Shown: positions 23,732 to 35,764 of the stretch, piece by piece | How positions within the stretch are numbered: the stretch's first letter is position 1 | Layout of the letters: each line of letters opens with the position of its first letter | Assembly: GCA_905221615.1 (NCBI GenBank) | Contig: CAJNDT010001291.1 | Span: 977,014-1,041,013 of the forward strand | DNA length: 64,000 nucleotides | Reading direction: 5' to 3' | Source: Symbiodinium sp. CCMP2592 | Taxonomy: Eukaryota > Sar > Dinophyceae > Suessiales > Symbiodiniaceae | Position numbers and translations under genes: made by a program | Notes under the pieces: generated by a model | Databases searched by the model: none | Told to the model about the DNA's origin: nothing | Seen by the model: the letters and a program-made list of their open reading frames with translations, nothing else

Positions 23732-25100
23732 CACCCGCAGCTGAAATCGTCTCCGGACCCCAACCAACCGTGGCGCCGTGGATCTCTGCAGAGAGGGACT
23801 GACCACGAGGAACTCGCGATACCCAACCAGTCCCGCAGGTATCCTGCAGAGCATAAACATCACCAACGCTTAAGTACTGTCCCACCAGTCCATGGACTTC
23901 GCAGGTTTGTCCGGAAATGCACGTATGATCGTTTCGGCCATAAGGGCCAACAACGTGCAACGCGCCGATATCCGTCATGAACTCTGCGGCAACGCTGCAT
24001 GCAGAGTCGGCGGAGCACCAACAAAGCCGGTATTGCCCACCAGCCGAGGTGCTGTCGCTCCAGCTCAATAAGGCACCACTTGCATCAACAGACATTGTCA
24101 GCCCTGAGTCTGCAAACCTCTCCACCAGTTGATGCCCTGGTCCTAGATGATCCTGACCACATGTGTCCATAACGAAGACCCGATCCAGAGAGTTCAAGAG
24201 ACCGGACACATGGACGGTGCAGCGACTCCCAGAGACGCACGTCCGGTCTTGCTCCAGGGGCTCTGGACCTACGATTAGTAAATGCGCTGCTGTCACCTCA
24301 AAGTGCTCTCCTGAGGAACATGTTGCGACCGCAGAACACCAGCAGAGCCGGTACTGGCCTCCTGACGAACTCGTTGCGACTTCTCCAAAATACACTGTTG
24401 CCCCACTTCTGGCCACATTTGACGAAAAGCCTCCATTCCCAAAACGTGGGACCGTAGCATGATATCCACACGTATCCAGAACTGCATACCGATCCTGTGT
24501 AGTAAGATGCATCCCGGTGATGCCATGAATTACACATCTTAAGCCACTGACACATGTCCGCTGCTGCAAAGGATCCGGTTCCGCTGTCAGTTGACCAGCT
24601 GCTGTTGGTCCAGGACCGATCAGAGTCATTGAGCCAACATCGACCCTGAAGTCCTCCCCTCCATCGCACGGCATGTGCTGCTCAGCCGGACCAGTGTAAG
24701 CCACACACCAACATAGCCTGTACACACCGCCAGCTGCCGAGACGGCAACATCGCCCCAGGAGAAATTCTGATCAACGGCCGGATATGACCTTCCAGAGTT
24801 CGGCCAATTCTTCACGACCCCTGCTTCGGCACAGGTACCCAGCACCATCACTCTGTCCCCGTCTGTGAACGTACCATCTAAGTCGATGGAGCAGGAAAGC
24901 CCTGCGACACAAGTCCTCTCTTGCTGCAGCGGCGAGGGTCCCACTGCTAGTCCAGCTGACTGGTTCTCCAAGCCAACCTCAGACCACAACAACCTGAGAC
25001 CCGTCTGCCACATGTTGAAAACTTCTGGTCGAGTCTCTTGGCTCAGGCGCCGTGCAACGATAGGCTCGTCTCCTTGCAATCGCAGAGCAATTCTGAACTG
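23732..25100 (-). CDS. Exon block, most 5' recognised modules of giant cysteine-rich gene
   Basis: An open block of about 450 codons with three complete modules and the first half of a fourth. Motifs include QQERTCVAGLSC, VYRLCWCVAY, QYRLCWCSAV, QYRLCWCSAD and the split ISAAGG that ends the exon. The 3' end is fixed by the GC-AG intron 23567-23731, which splits the codon of the second Gly in AAGG-VYRLCWC. The 5' end is not a start: no ATG lies near 25079, and an in-frame TAG followed by candidate AG acceptors lies at about 25082-25106, so an upstream exon is expected. The segment before the first module (QETRPEVFNMWQTG) resembles no other module and may belong to an N-terminal region. Confidence 0.7.
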
Positions 25101-25106
25101 GCATCG

Positions 25107-25390
25107 CTACGTGGCTGTGGAGTGCATGTACGTCATGTCACAATAAAAGCTGGCGCATATGTCAGTCATGCCATCAGTTTTGTCCTGCGCTTTCATCTTC
25201 CAGCTCCCGCGCTGCAAGGAGCCGCATAGAACCAATCAAAACCTTAGCAATGCCAGCATGGCGCGAAGCTGGCGCTGGCCGAGGCAACTGTATAGACAAC
25301 TTAAGGTTGCAACCGAATATTCAGCACAATCGGCTTCCTTCGCCTTGTTCACAGACCGGCGTGTAGAGCCGAGACTTGCCCAACACATCC
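25107..25390. other. Intergenic or intronic; nothing recognised
   Basis: No module motif or other recognisable coding sequence. It lies between the 5'-most module exon and the possible cysteine-rich upstream exon at 25391-25648. Confidence 0.4.
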
Positions 25391-25648
25391 TCAAGGGCAC
25401 AGCTGGCAGAGATCTCTGCCGGCGAGAATCTTGCACTTGATGCATGCTGGATACGTGTAGGTGCCAGGTGGAAGCTTGGGAATGCCGAAGTTGTACAAGG
25501 CGTGATCCTTGCGACGCGCACAGGTAAGAAACTTCCATCCGGCATTGCAGCGAGTGGTTTTGCAAATCATCGTACCGGCTGCCTCTGTAGACGGCCGGTA
25601 CGGCCTGCAGGCCACTGTGCATCGCCCCGTTGCTTTGGAGCTCTCCAC
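25391..25648 (-). CDS. Possible upstream cysteine-rich exon
   Basis: A minus-strand open stretch of 85 codons with nine cysteines in spaced pairs (CTVAC, CKTTRC, ACIKC, CQLC) and no resemblance to the module. It lies just upstream of the giant gene on the same strand, and the 5' module exon clearly needs an upstream exon. It may be part of its N-terminal region. No splice join was established; the alternative is chance. Confidence 0.3.
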   Translation of the reverse strand: MESSKATGRCTVACRPYRPSTEAAGTMICKTTRCNAGWKFLTCARRKDHALYNFGIPKLPPGTYTYPACIKCKILAGRDLCQLCP

Positions 25649-25664
25649 GCGAGCTTAAAGCCAC

Positions 25665-27900
25665 GATTGTTGAAAATACTAGGTACGATGTACTCTGTTC
25701 GACTCTGCTCCCTTGCAGCCTTGATCTTGCACAGGAGTCTGTATCGGCGTGGTTCAGGGATGCGCGTGCTGTTTCGGACTTTTGGGCTTCCTACATGTCC
25801 GAAGTTTTGGAAGGCAGGGATGGGCAGGGTCGCAGACCAAACTTCTGCAAGGAGGCGGGAGCTGGAACTCCTCAAGCAGCCGAGCAACTGGCAACTGCAG
25901 AGACACGGAGTGAAGCCGGGACAAGGGAGCGAGTCGGACATGTGCCCAAAACCAGGATCTGAAACTCAAAAAGGGTTGGCAGGCCTTGGAACTGAAAACA
26001 AACATCAAGCCAGCAAGGGAAGCGCCGCACATCCCATCCCTGGCGTCCGGGCCCGTGTCCCTCGCGTCAGCGCCCCACGCCCCTCTGTATGTGGGGTCTT
26101 CTGCGATGGGGTCTTCTTTGAGACGAGTTCTTAGATAGGATCTCCTGCTTTGGCCTGACACGGCTTGTAAGCAAACGTCCCGTGCTTCTGTTGCCCCGCC
26201 CTCCCCACGTCCTCCGTGTCAGCGTTCGCCTCGCGCTGTGTTGCCCACGTTCCTCGAGTGCCCCGCCCGCATGCTTCGCGCCCGCCTCCCTTGCCTTCGT
26301 CCTCCGCAGCTCTGCCCCAAGGCGAAGAGCTTAGCACCCATGGGTTTTGAGGTCTTCGGCCTCGGCCCCTGTTTGGGCAATTCTAGTACGGTTAGACATG
26401 AGAACCGGCAGGACTCGCTGAAATGGCATATGCCGCATATGTGCCTGTACGATTCGGATACGTTTTCTCATCCCCAGGAACTACGATTTCGACACGGACA
26501 CAACTTCGGGTGCGACTGAAGACTTAAGTGACTTAAGATACGATTTCGGACTTGGACCAGGGTTCGAGACACGGGTCGAACTTAGCCTCACAACATGCCT
26601 GACATCGCTACTCTGGGCTGCAAGCTTCAAGATTCCCACGGATTTCGCATAACAATCGTACTCGATCCCACAGCCAAACCAGACAGATAAACGTCGTAAG
26701 TCTGTCCGAACCCAGATTCTCCCTCAGAAAGCCAACTGCATGTGCATGGAAGTACATCTTTCCAAGCATCGTCGTACTGACCGTAAATAAGGCATAAAAA
26801 CCGCATTAAATCGCATCGCAGGTCGTAAAACCGCATCTGCAGCATCCCTCTTCTGGTCGTATGCGACAGGCGCATCCCCGACGCGCGTCCCAATCGTGTT
26901 GAAAAACGAATGAAGAAATTGCCACCAAAATGAAACAAGGACTAGGACTGAAAACACTCCGAACCTCAACGCACCGTGGAGAGGTGGCCCGAAACCACAG
27001 AAGGAAACGGTGTCACTGTACCCGACCAAGGCCGTTTCTGCAGGGCAAACATTAACTTACCTGAAACTTGTAGCCTGATCGGCACGGCCTGCAACTTTCA
27101 CGAAGCGAAGTAAGCTCTTCTGACCGTCCCAACACAAGCCTAAAGGCCTAAACCCGAAAATTAAATCACGCAGGACATCGAAGCCTTAAGCCCCTGGCCC
27201 TACCGCGAAAAGCCTAAGCCCGAACATAGCCTGAGATATCAGCAGACCCTTGCACCAAAAAGACCAACATGAGTAAAAATCGCACACGGGCGAAAGCGAA
27301 AGCGAAAAGTTGCTACTGAGCCCCATTGTCTTGCCGTGCAGCAATGCAGCAGGATGTGTAGGAAATACTTAATATTTGCCGTGACAGTTTCGTGGGGACG
27401 GTCTTGAAAATCCGAAAGCGCTTGTCTGGAAGTTTGCTGCACGAACACTGTTGCCTCTTCAATAGAGCAACTCAGTTCCAAGACTGTCCTGTTAGCAATG
27501 TTGAAGCATAATCCCAAACAAACTTCGGTGGTTCAGTTTGCGCTCTGGTGAGATAGTATATCGACCTTGCAGGCAGACTTGACCACCCGCATGGAAACTT
27601 TGACCCCTGCGGTCCTACTGGCCTCATAGGACTGCAGCAGCACGATTTCACGCCAAAACACCCCCAATCGCGGCGCTGTGACGACTTACAGACACTGCAC
27701 CAGGACTGCAAAGCCACAGCAACGAAGGGTTTCAAAAATCGATGGACAAAACCCGCAGCAAGCGCATGGCAACAATACTGAATTTTTTTTGGACCACGCG
27801 CGATGTGTCAAGGCGTTTGGTGAACCTTTGCCGGAACCCAGGCCGTCAGATACACCGAGGACATGTTCACACACACCTACCAACGGAACTTGGCTCTTCA
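25665..27900. other. Non-coding stretch, no gene recognised
   Basis: Short open frames on both strands without recognisable motifs. No RNA gene was seen. Composition is less GC-rich than the exons. Confidence 0.4.
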
Positions 27901-29480
27901 CCGAACATGCCAAGTCGCCCCTTGACTGCACAACGATAAAACCTTGAAACCTAGAAAACCCTGAAGCAGCAGAACCAGATTGGTGAGGCATACTGTCCAA
28001 CCCAGTCCAACACCGGAGCAGGACAAGGAGACCAACATAGCAATCCCGGCCTCGAAACTGAGAAATCACCCCAGCCCGAAATGTTTGGCCATACCGAACC
28101 TTCAGCCGAAAAATCAAAGTATAGTCAAATTAGAAATGAATGATGTCATATGCTGGACCAAATTTGTTGGGGAATTTTCTCCCGCTGGCCGAAAGCCCTC
28201 AGCCAAAAATAACAACCTTGTTCTGCTGAGCCCATCAGGAACCCTGGACAGAAACATCAGCACTAGCGGAGTGAAGGCCTGCAAGCCTTGAGCTTTCTGC
28301 ATGCAGTGGGCCACGACACAGCAAAAGAATCGGACATCGTGGCATAAACCCTAAACCCGAAAAGATCGTGGCCACCTTGACCTTGATCCCGGCAATAAGC
28401 AAGGTTCCACACCGAACAGGACAGCTTTAAAATACATTAAATGAGCAACAGTCGAACGAATGACAAGATGGAAAAGTGTTGGCAACGAAAAAAGACGCTA
28501 GTAAATCGCATGCCGGAGTTGAGTTTTAAGCCCTAAACCCTAAGATGTCTTCTACCGAACCAAAACGAAGCGCAGCCCGCTCAAACACGAGGCCTTTTCA
28601 CACCCAGACGAAAAAGCAAGCAGTCGCCGAAGCAGGACTGGGAAATCGTCAACCGAAACAGTCTGGTCACCCCGCATACAGCCAGCAAGCCAACCAAAAC
28701 AGCGGTCGGCAAAGTCCCAATCCCAAAACAAGATTGGAAAGTGACAAGCGGGGAAGCTGCAGCTAGGACCAATGCCGACGTCAACCCGTGTGGCTAAGAG
28801 GACGCCAATACAGCCGGCAACGGCGCTGTACTGCTTGCATAACAAGGAGTAGGTTGCAAAGCCCCAAACACTGAAAGGAGATGGTAGTTGCCAAATCCCG
28901 AACAATCTAAACCCAAAACAAGGATGCCAGCCGGCCAAACCCTAAAAGGAGAAACCCAAACCCCAAAGTGAAAGTGGGTTCGTAATTCCAAAAAGCGTAA
29001 AGAAGCCTTAGAACGAAACCCCGAGACATGAAAGCTTGGCAGCACCCAAAAGCCAACAGAAGCTGTTAGTTTGCAAGCCGGAGACCTTAAACGGGAACCT
29101 TCATTGTCGAAAGAGGCTGGCTGCCAGAGCCCAACCTTGGGAGAACATGCTGGTTGGCCAAACCGTGCAAAAAGAACCGCAAGCCCTGAAGCAAGACAGA
29201 TGCAGTTTCACAAAACCTGAACCCTGAAAGAAGATCTTGGTTGGCAAACTTCAGAAATTGTTGCTTGACAAACCCTAAACCCTAAAAGGAGATGCTGGCA
29301 AACCCAACACACAAAAAACAGACTTTAAACCGTGAAAGAAAATAGTGATTCGCAAACCCCAAACCCTAAAACCCTTCCCGCAAACCCTGAATCCCAAAAC
29401 AAGGTCTTGGTTGGCATGCGCAGACGGAGCTGCGAAGCCGCTACAGGGGAGGATGGGTCTCAAACCTTGCAACCTAAAAG
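27900..29480. repeat. Degenerate CCCTAAA-containing repeat field
   Basis: AAACCCTAAA and close variants recur on the plus strand (for example about 28346, 28530, 28940, 29270-29290, 29355-29370), embedded in AA/CC-rich text such as AAGG(A/T)(G/C)(A/T)TG then TTGGCAAACC that itself recurs every several tens of bases. CCCTAAA is the complement of TTTAGGG, the plant-type telomere unit also reported for dinoflagellates. The copies are single or double rather than long arrays, so this is an old or non-telomeric repeat. Confidence 0.6.
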
Positions 29481-31815
29481 CAGACACGAGTTCCCCGAAA
29501 ATCCCAAGCATAGCAGAAGATACCCACAGTCTTGTGCCCTTCACAAGATGCAGAAGCCAAAGCCCAGCCCCCACCCTTTGGTACCCCGCCAGGTTCGAAA
29601 CACATCAAATACTGTGACCTTCGCAACATTCGCACACCCAGTTTTCACAGCATGGCCAGCCAATCGTAGTTGCCTCCAAGTCTTCTCGAATCTTTACAAC
29701 ATACACAAGCCCAGACCTTGAAAAAAAGTGCCACCCAGTCATCTATGATTTTCACACGTTAAACAACAGAAGGCCCGTGACCATCACAGATGATCTCACC
29801 TCCAAGTCGTTTACGATCTTCATCACAACATGCACGAGCCAAGGCTCGTAACAAAGTCACCCCCCCAAATAAAATGAGATGCACCCCCGCTCCCTCTAGT
29901 GCTCATGCAAGCGCAAACTTCATGGAACATGGTGGATAGCGAAATGATTCGCGACTCATCGCAAGGGTGTGTCCAGAACCGATGCTTCACGCAGGAAGGC
30001 TGTTTATGCCATAAACAAGAACACAGACCACCACAACAACCAAAGCCTTCTGCCTTCGTTGGTGCGTTTTCCCCGAGGCTTCACCGGCTTCGTGCCATCT
30101 CCCGAGACTTGTATTCTTCATTCGGATCTTCGATCACTGTGCGGTATAGGGCTAGCCCGACCTCGGCACGATAACAGCATTTAAGTGCAGTCGCGCTGTC
30201 GACACCCCGCAGCCCGCAGTGCCACAGCCCGCGGTCCCGCCACGGTCCGCTCGCGGTCGCGGCCCACGACACGCGAGCCGCACGGGTTCAGCTTTTGGGA
30301 ACCATGTCGCAGAAGCACCTTCTAGTAGGTTTGGGGTACGTGGGAAAGGTCCTTCCAGGATCTGACCATGGCAAAGACAAAAGCAGAACGGAAAACGTGC
30401 CTCCAACCGCGTGATTCAAAAGCATCCAGCTCGGGACACTCACCACACGTACCTGCACATAAACCCTTCACGATGCGTACTCTTGGTGATTCTTTGGGAA
30501 CAGCGTGCCGGCTGTCCACCGCAGTCGATTCGTAATCTGGAAGCCAGTGCCTTCCAGACGGATTGCCTGGAGAAGCCACCGTGCATACGATCAGCGCAAG
30601 AGGAAAGCAATGGCAGCAAGGTTCTGGCGCAGGGCGATCCCAGCGTACATGTGGCATCCTGCAGAAACCGCGGATGCATGCTCCATTCTTCTACGTATAC
30701 CCACCACAGGCTCTGGACCTGCGGCTCTAGATCTGCGGTAACATACGACCTGCGACTTCTGGGAAATTCTGCAGGTGGAACCACTAAGCAGTTCTACGAC
30801 AAGCCACAACTGGGATCCGGGCACATTAAGCAACCCCTCGAAGAAGTTGCCAGAAAGGTCCCTCACCATGTCACCGGGAACCTCCGTTCCGAACCAGCTT
30901 CGACCCCAACCGCTGCCACTCTTCTATGCAACAACTTCAAAGCCGAGCCTTCACCGTGTAAGCAGCACCCGGCTGCAGGGCGGATGTAGGATGCAACACA
31001 AGCGTCCTGAGCACAGCACAGTACAGCAATCAGTTCAGATCCTGAAGTGAGTTTGGGCCCGCACACGTCGCTGTGTGCACAATGTGCCAAAGGCACGATG
31101 TCATGTGCTGGATTGGAGGGAACTAATTTCGCCTGCGCAGAGATCTTAGTTTCGACACACTGGGCTTTACTGCTGCCGGCGCCTGCAAACCACTAGGTCC
31201 AGTGCCAACCTGACAAACATCCAAATCACGACGTGCCCCCTACCCAGTCCTAACCTGCAGAAAGGTGCGGCCTGCACCGGCTCACTAAACGTTATCAGGA
31301 TGGGATCGACTCCATCTGCTTGGTAACCAAGGCCGACCTCGGACTGCTCGGAATCGCGCGGTCGTAGCGCGAAACCACAGATGCAATGGGCCCCCGGCAG
31401 TGCCGCTTTCGGGCTCGACCTTTAGAACCCAAGGCCTGCGATCAAGCAAATTCTTCAATCTGACAGAGACACGCGGAAGCACGAGCGAAAACCCTGGAGA
31501 ACAGAAATTATGCACATGAAGCGCTTCTGCTATATCTTCCTGACACATGTAAAACCTGTCACACTTCTCCGTTACGAAAATGCGATGAATCTTTTCCGCG
31601 ATGATGCAGAAGCGACTCTGCAACTGTCTGCGGTTTGCCTCCTTAGATGTGATATGGATCGTCTCTTTGCACTTCTGGTTGCTTCATTGGACATTCATCC
31701 TTTCCGTTTTCGCTGGATACCATTTGCTGTTTATGTACGTGGCAGGGCTCCACTTCCCGAGCATTTCGCTTTGCTGTGTTGTTCGGCTGCGTGTGAGAAA
31801 ATGACACCTGACACA
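29480..31815. other. Non-coding stretch, no gene confidently recognised
   Basis: Several overlapping open frames of 90-190 codons lie on both strands around 30.4-31.0 kb, but none has a recognisable domain. A GC-rich patch near 30200-30290 is notable only for composition. Confidence 0.35.
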
Positions 31816-31818
31816 TCA

Positions 31819-32055
31819 ACAAGAATAAGAACACGACCGACCGGGTGCAGAAGACCTTGACACGAGCTGCTGAGTCTCCAGCGCCACCACATCTTTTGCA
31901 ATGAAATAGTAAGACTTTCCAAAAATGCCGGCAAAGGGGGTACCATCCGTGTCCTGGATTGAAGTGCATCTGCAGTACTGACAGTGGAAGGAAACATCAC
32001 GCTCGGGGATGACCAGAGTCCAATGTGTCCTCCACGGCTCCGGCAGAAACTGTGA
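31819..32055 (-). CDS. Possible exon, unknown
   Basis: A minus-strand open stretch without a start codon, containing IPERDVSFHCQYCRCT and GIFGKSYYFIAKDVVALE, which reads more protein-like than the alternative frames. It could be an upstream exon of the giant gene or of an unrelated gene. No family recognised and no splice join shown. Confidence 0.2.
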
Positions 32056-32683
32056 CCTGAGACCAAAAGTGCTTCTTGCTCAAGGTGGTCTGAAGTACCC
32101 TGGCCATTCTGAGACGAGCACTATGTACATTTCGCCATTTTGGCGAAAGGACCTGATAAGTTAAAACGAACGCTTTTTGCATGGGCTATGTTCTGATAAC
32201 GCGGACTGCAGCTTCTCAGGTGACCACTCGCTTGGCGTCACCGTCATGAGGTTGCCTGTAATTGTCACCTCCACTTACAGCGAAGTTCCTTCGACACACT
32301 CTTGCTGTCTATTGCAAAATTTTTGCATGGCCTGCGCGATGTCATTAACATTGATCTTGACCGGTTCCTGGCTGCAACCAAAAACAATCTCATCACTCTC
32401 ATGCGCATCTTCCTATCATCCGAGGTGCAAGGGAATCGCTCAAAACGTTCGCATCTCGTTGTGACAAAGCAAACCTTGCATGCCATGAACAATCACGGCT
32501 TTGAATGCTGCGGCGAATGCTCAGAGTCCGGCGGTGCTAGTGTCACCGTGCCGTCACCAGGTCGGATCAAGCTGGAAAAAGTAAGAGAGATGCTTGCCTC
32601 GCTGCCTTACACATCAAGTGAAATCAGCCATAGCACGGAACAAATCGACACGACAATGCAGCCCTGTTTTCAGCCACCTCCGT

Positions 32684-32998
32684 CTAAGACTGGTGCCCAC
32701 GTTGTTTGCTCCGACAGCCGGACTGAACTGCTTCACAGTGAGCAGCTCCTGCTGCACAATGGTCGACGGCAATCACAGGCCACTGGCCCTCTGCCGAGAA
32801 CACTTGAATGCGAAGTACTAAATCGACATTGGTGCAAAACTTTCTCGATTCCTCCTGCGCGTGAACGCCTGTCCAGCATGCCAGGAAAAGCCATAGCGCG
32901 ATGCACCTCAAAGGTCTCAATTCCAAGAGCTTGGGAAAGTCAGCCCGCGACACCGCTAAGCCAGGGACGTTCTTCTGCGGAATGGCCAAAGCCTTCAT
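32684..32998 (-). CDS. Possible signal-peptide exon
   Basis: From the ATG at 32998 the minus strand encodes about 104 residues with a hydrophobic stretch (IALWLFLACWTGVHA) followed by QEESRKFC, i.e. a plausible AxA signal-peptidase site, and then a Cys-containing segment (VDHCAAGAAHCEAVQSGC). About 30 residues precede the hydrophobic core, which is long for a signal peptide. It lies upstream of, and on the same strand as, the giant cysteine-rich gene, so it could be the first coding exon, but 7 kb of poorly understood sequence separates them. Confidence 0.3.
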   Translation of the reverse strand: MKALAIPQKNVPGLAVSRADFPKLLELRPLRCIALWLFLACWTGVHAQEESRKFCTNVDLVLRIQVFSAEGQWPVIAVDHCAAGAAHCEAVQSGCRSKQRGHQS

Positions 32999-33019
32999 AA
33001 GCTTCTGTGCGAAAAAAAT

Positions 33020-34130
33020 ACGGGCCACAGCCAGTCACAGCCTGCAATACTTTTTACGACTGGGTTCTCTTAATGAGGCTCGCCGCCTGTGGAAGGCAGA
33101 GCGACGGGTCAGCACCGGCCATGAGGCCTTGAAGAAGCCACGAAATGAAGAAGGATCTAGAATCTAGATCCCTCCGTCATACTCCGGGCACGCCGTACGG
33201 TCCTCTACAAGGCTGCACGGTTTTGAGGTCTTAGCTGGTTGCCGGCGGCACTGGCCTCATTCAACGATGGCGACAGCTGGGCTTCGTCAGACTCTTGTTC
33301 AAGGGTTGGCGGTGAAGATGCTGAGAATCTGACTCCCACGAACAGCGTCATCAACAGGCCTGGCAGGTGATCGAATCTTTCACGGTGCCAACAGTCGCAA
33401 ATCGATACAAACATGCCAGGCTAGCATGCAGGATACCACACAACCTAACATCCACAAAAGGAGGTGAAGCGCAGTTCACGACAGCCGTGCAAAGCACAAG
33501 TACATGTACTACGAGCCAGCTGCGCACATGTCGATACTCATCTAGTGCGGCAGGCATACAAACTAGCTCTTGGCCGGTCACATTCCACTGCAGCTTGGCG
33601 CGACCTGAGCACAACGGGTCTACACCGTCGCTGATTCACCAAACTGCAGTTGGATGATCTGAGTGCCGCACAAGCAACACTGCTATGCACAGAACAAATT
33701 TTCACCTGGTTGCACATGACATGACACGAACAAATCGCTGCAGTAGCCGTGCCGCCTGCAGCGCCGTGGCGCTCGGGCGGGGATTGCACAGCTACGGGTG
33801 CACGTTGCGTTGATACAGCTGAAGCTTGGCTTGAAACTTTACACTTTTTTTGCACATAAGCATTCCGCTTGCGAGTACAAATCACCTCAATGTCGTCTTC
33901 ACTTCACTTCAAGCTTCTACCTTCCGCATTCACATGTTGAATGATTGTGAAACAAACGATCGACCGCAAGGTTTTGTCAAATGCTGCCAGCCAAAAATCA
34001 GCTCGTCACAACGGTTGCATTGTCGATGAACTCCGCGACTCCTAGACAAACGAGAAAACAAATGCGCACGAGCATAGATTCTCTTCTGGGGTGCACCCCA
34101 TAGCATCCTTGTTCTTGAAACCACGTTCAC
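33020..34130. other. Non-coding stretch, no gene recognised
   Basis: Only short open frames without motifs on either strand, apart from overlapping shadows of one another around 33.4-33.9 kb. No RNA gene was seen. Confidence 0.4.
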
Positions 34131-34139
34131 TGTAAGCCT

Positions 34140-34470
34140 GCACGTATGCATGCGTGAGCGCTTGTTTGCATGCATGTATGTGCCAATGTGTGCGCCTGCC
34201 AAAAGTGCATGCTTGTGTGCCTGCGTGCGCATGCGTGCACGCGCATTGGTTTGTTTGTAAGCTTGTAGTTATGTCAATATGTAAATACGCAAGTATGCAA
34301 GTATGCAAGTATGCAAACACGCCTATGATATGTTGCAAGCATGTGAATATGCAGGTATGACTTGTAGGCAAATAAGCATACAAGTACGTAGGTATGTAAG
34401 TATGAAAGATATCAGTATGTAGTTATGTGGTCATGCAAAAATTCATGCATGCATGCATGCATGCAAGTCT
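34140..34470. repeat. (GTATGCAA)n / (ATGC)n microsatellite
   Basis: AAGTATGC-type octamers repeat around 34290-34320, CATGTATG/TGTGCCTGCG-type purine-pyrimidine alternation flanks them, and an uninterrupted ATGC tetramer run lies at about 34444-34464. Alternating purine-pyrimidine sequence makes the minus-strand frame read Thr/Cys/His/Tyr strings, which are repeat artefacts. Confidence 0.85.
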
Positions 34471-34479
34471 TGCAAATTT

Positions 34480-35760
34480 ATGGCACAACTTGTTGGTGCC
34501 ACAAACCGAACCCGCATTGTGTTGCTCCTCCAAATGCTGACGTTTAACAAACGCAATGATTTGAGGTGAGAGTTCATTTGCGCTGCGAGCGAGTGGGAGA
34601 CGGGGGGAGGCAGGCCGAGGCCGAGGTGGGGGCCGGAAAGAAGGGCTCAGTAAATGCTGATAAGTGTTCAAATAATTCAAATCATGATCATGATTTCAAG
34701 ACTAATCTGAGAAAAACTATATAGCAATCGTTTTTCTTGAAAAAAACTGATCGTTCTGTCGGTTCTGTCTTGGAACTCATAACTGCTGACAATGAGTCAA
34801 GCAAACTTCTGCACCCGCAAATAACATGGAATTGTTGATACAGGTGGAAAGTGATGGCAGAATTGTCTTGTGAGAAATGAACTTGCTTCTCAGCCTCCTT
34901 TTAAAGGACCAGGCAGACCAGAAGGGAGGTCATGCCGCCAGCCGCTTCGTCGTTCGTTCAGGATGCACTCTGCTGTTGAGAATCTGACAACGACAATGGA
35001 TGATGTAATTGGCAAATAAAATCTGAAAGTCATCTTAAATCACAACAATGACATGCATGAACTAGTTTCTGCCGCAACTGCGTGTGCGTGGGCAGCAACT
35101 GGAAGCAAACGCGAGCTTTATTTTCTGAGTTCTATACCCTTTTGGTTCCATGCTGATGATCTTGACAGCAGCAGTTTGCAGGAGCTTCTGGGTCCTTCAG
35201 TTTTCGCAAAGCACGGAAGGTGCTCGAAGCTTCAAGAAAAGCTCGCGCCGCAAAAAGCAACGGTAGTGCAGGGCCGCAGCAATGTTGCAAGTGCATTCCA
35301 ATCCAAGGCATTTCAAACTGAACCACTGGGGAGGCCCCTGTGGCGCACACGTTTTTGAAGGGTTTTCGGCCTCGAACATGAGCCCGTCAAATCTGTCAAA
35401 ATGAAGGTCGAGACAAGGTCCAGGATATTCGGAGGCTCCCACATGAGTTTGCCCTGTGCAGCCTACAATTTCGGTTTCCTCTCCGGCTCTCTGTTATGTC
35501 TCATTGTGTGGAACCCCATCCGCAAAAAACGCTAAACCCAACACACAACATCAAACGCGCGGTTTAAACCAAAACATGCGGGTTGCTATTGTCCTAAACC
35601 CTCCTGCAGGGCCGCTGAAACGTTTTGACTTGCTTCAAACTGAACCAGCTCTGCCTACTCGAGTAACGAATTCATAGCAACCAGCTCTTTCTAGTCTGAT
35701 TTACTAAACGCATGGAGTAACGAATTCACAGCAACTGCTACAGTTTCAGCTACTCCGTGC
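34480..35760. other. Non-coding stretch, no gene recognised
   Basis: A 101-codon plus-strand frame at 35053-35358 has no recognisable feature. A GGAGACGGGGGGAGG purine tract lies at about 34596-34625. Confidence 0.4.
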
Positions 35761-35764
35761 CCCA

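Larger units (their letters stand above)
1677..25106 (-). other. Giant multi-exon gene of tandem YRLCWC cysteine-rich modules (overview)
   Basis: Open blocks on the minus strand from about 25.1 kb down to 1.7 kb all encode one repeated module of about 90-100 residues: a GPxPLxQDRTCVSGQTC segment, a G(I/L)xG segment, LxxxD then VLDTCG, a variable segment ending VSWG, then TAAGGxYRLCWC, a variable Cys, and DFxVDxGxLxVIG leading into the next module. I count about 65 YRLCWC-type motifs. Adjacent blocks break inside modules and rejoin in frame when small introns are removed (resolved cases are listed separately), so I read them as exons of one transcript of perhaps 7,000 residues. Module cysteines come in pairs, as expected of a secreted or surface disulphide-bonded protein, but no transmembrane anchor was seen and the true N- and C-termini are not defined. 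I do not recognise a named family. The function is unknown; adhesion or an extracellular matrix role is only inference. Several adjacent genes cannot be fully excluded. Confidence 0.75.

Noticed and set aside
30411..30989. 192-codon plus-strand frame and overlapping minus-strand frames
   Set aside because: No motif, all of similar quality, consistent with chance in GC-balanced sequence.
32302..33000. 232-codon plus-strand frame
   Set aside because: It has no ATG at its start, no recognised domain, and overlaps the minus-strand signal-peptide-like frame. I could not choose between them on composition.
34042..34383. Thr/Cys/His-rich minus-strand ORF
   Set aside because: It lies in the ATGC-type microsatellite and is an artefact of alternating purine-pyrimidine sequence.
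35053..35358. 101-codon plus-strand ORF
   Set aside because: Starts with ATG but shows no recognised feature and no splice or promoter context.
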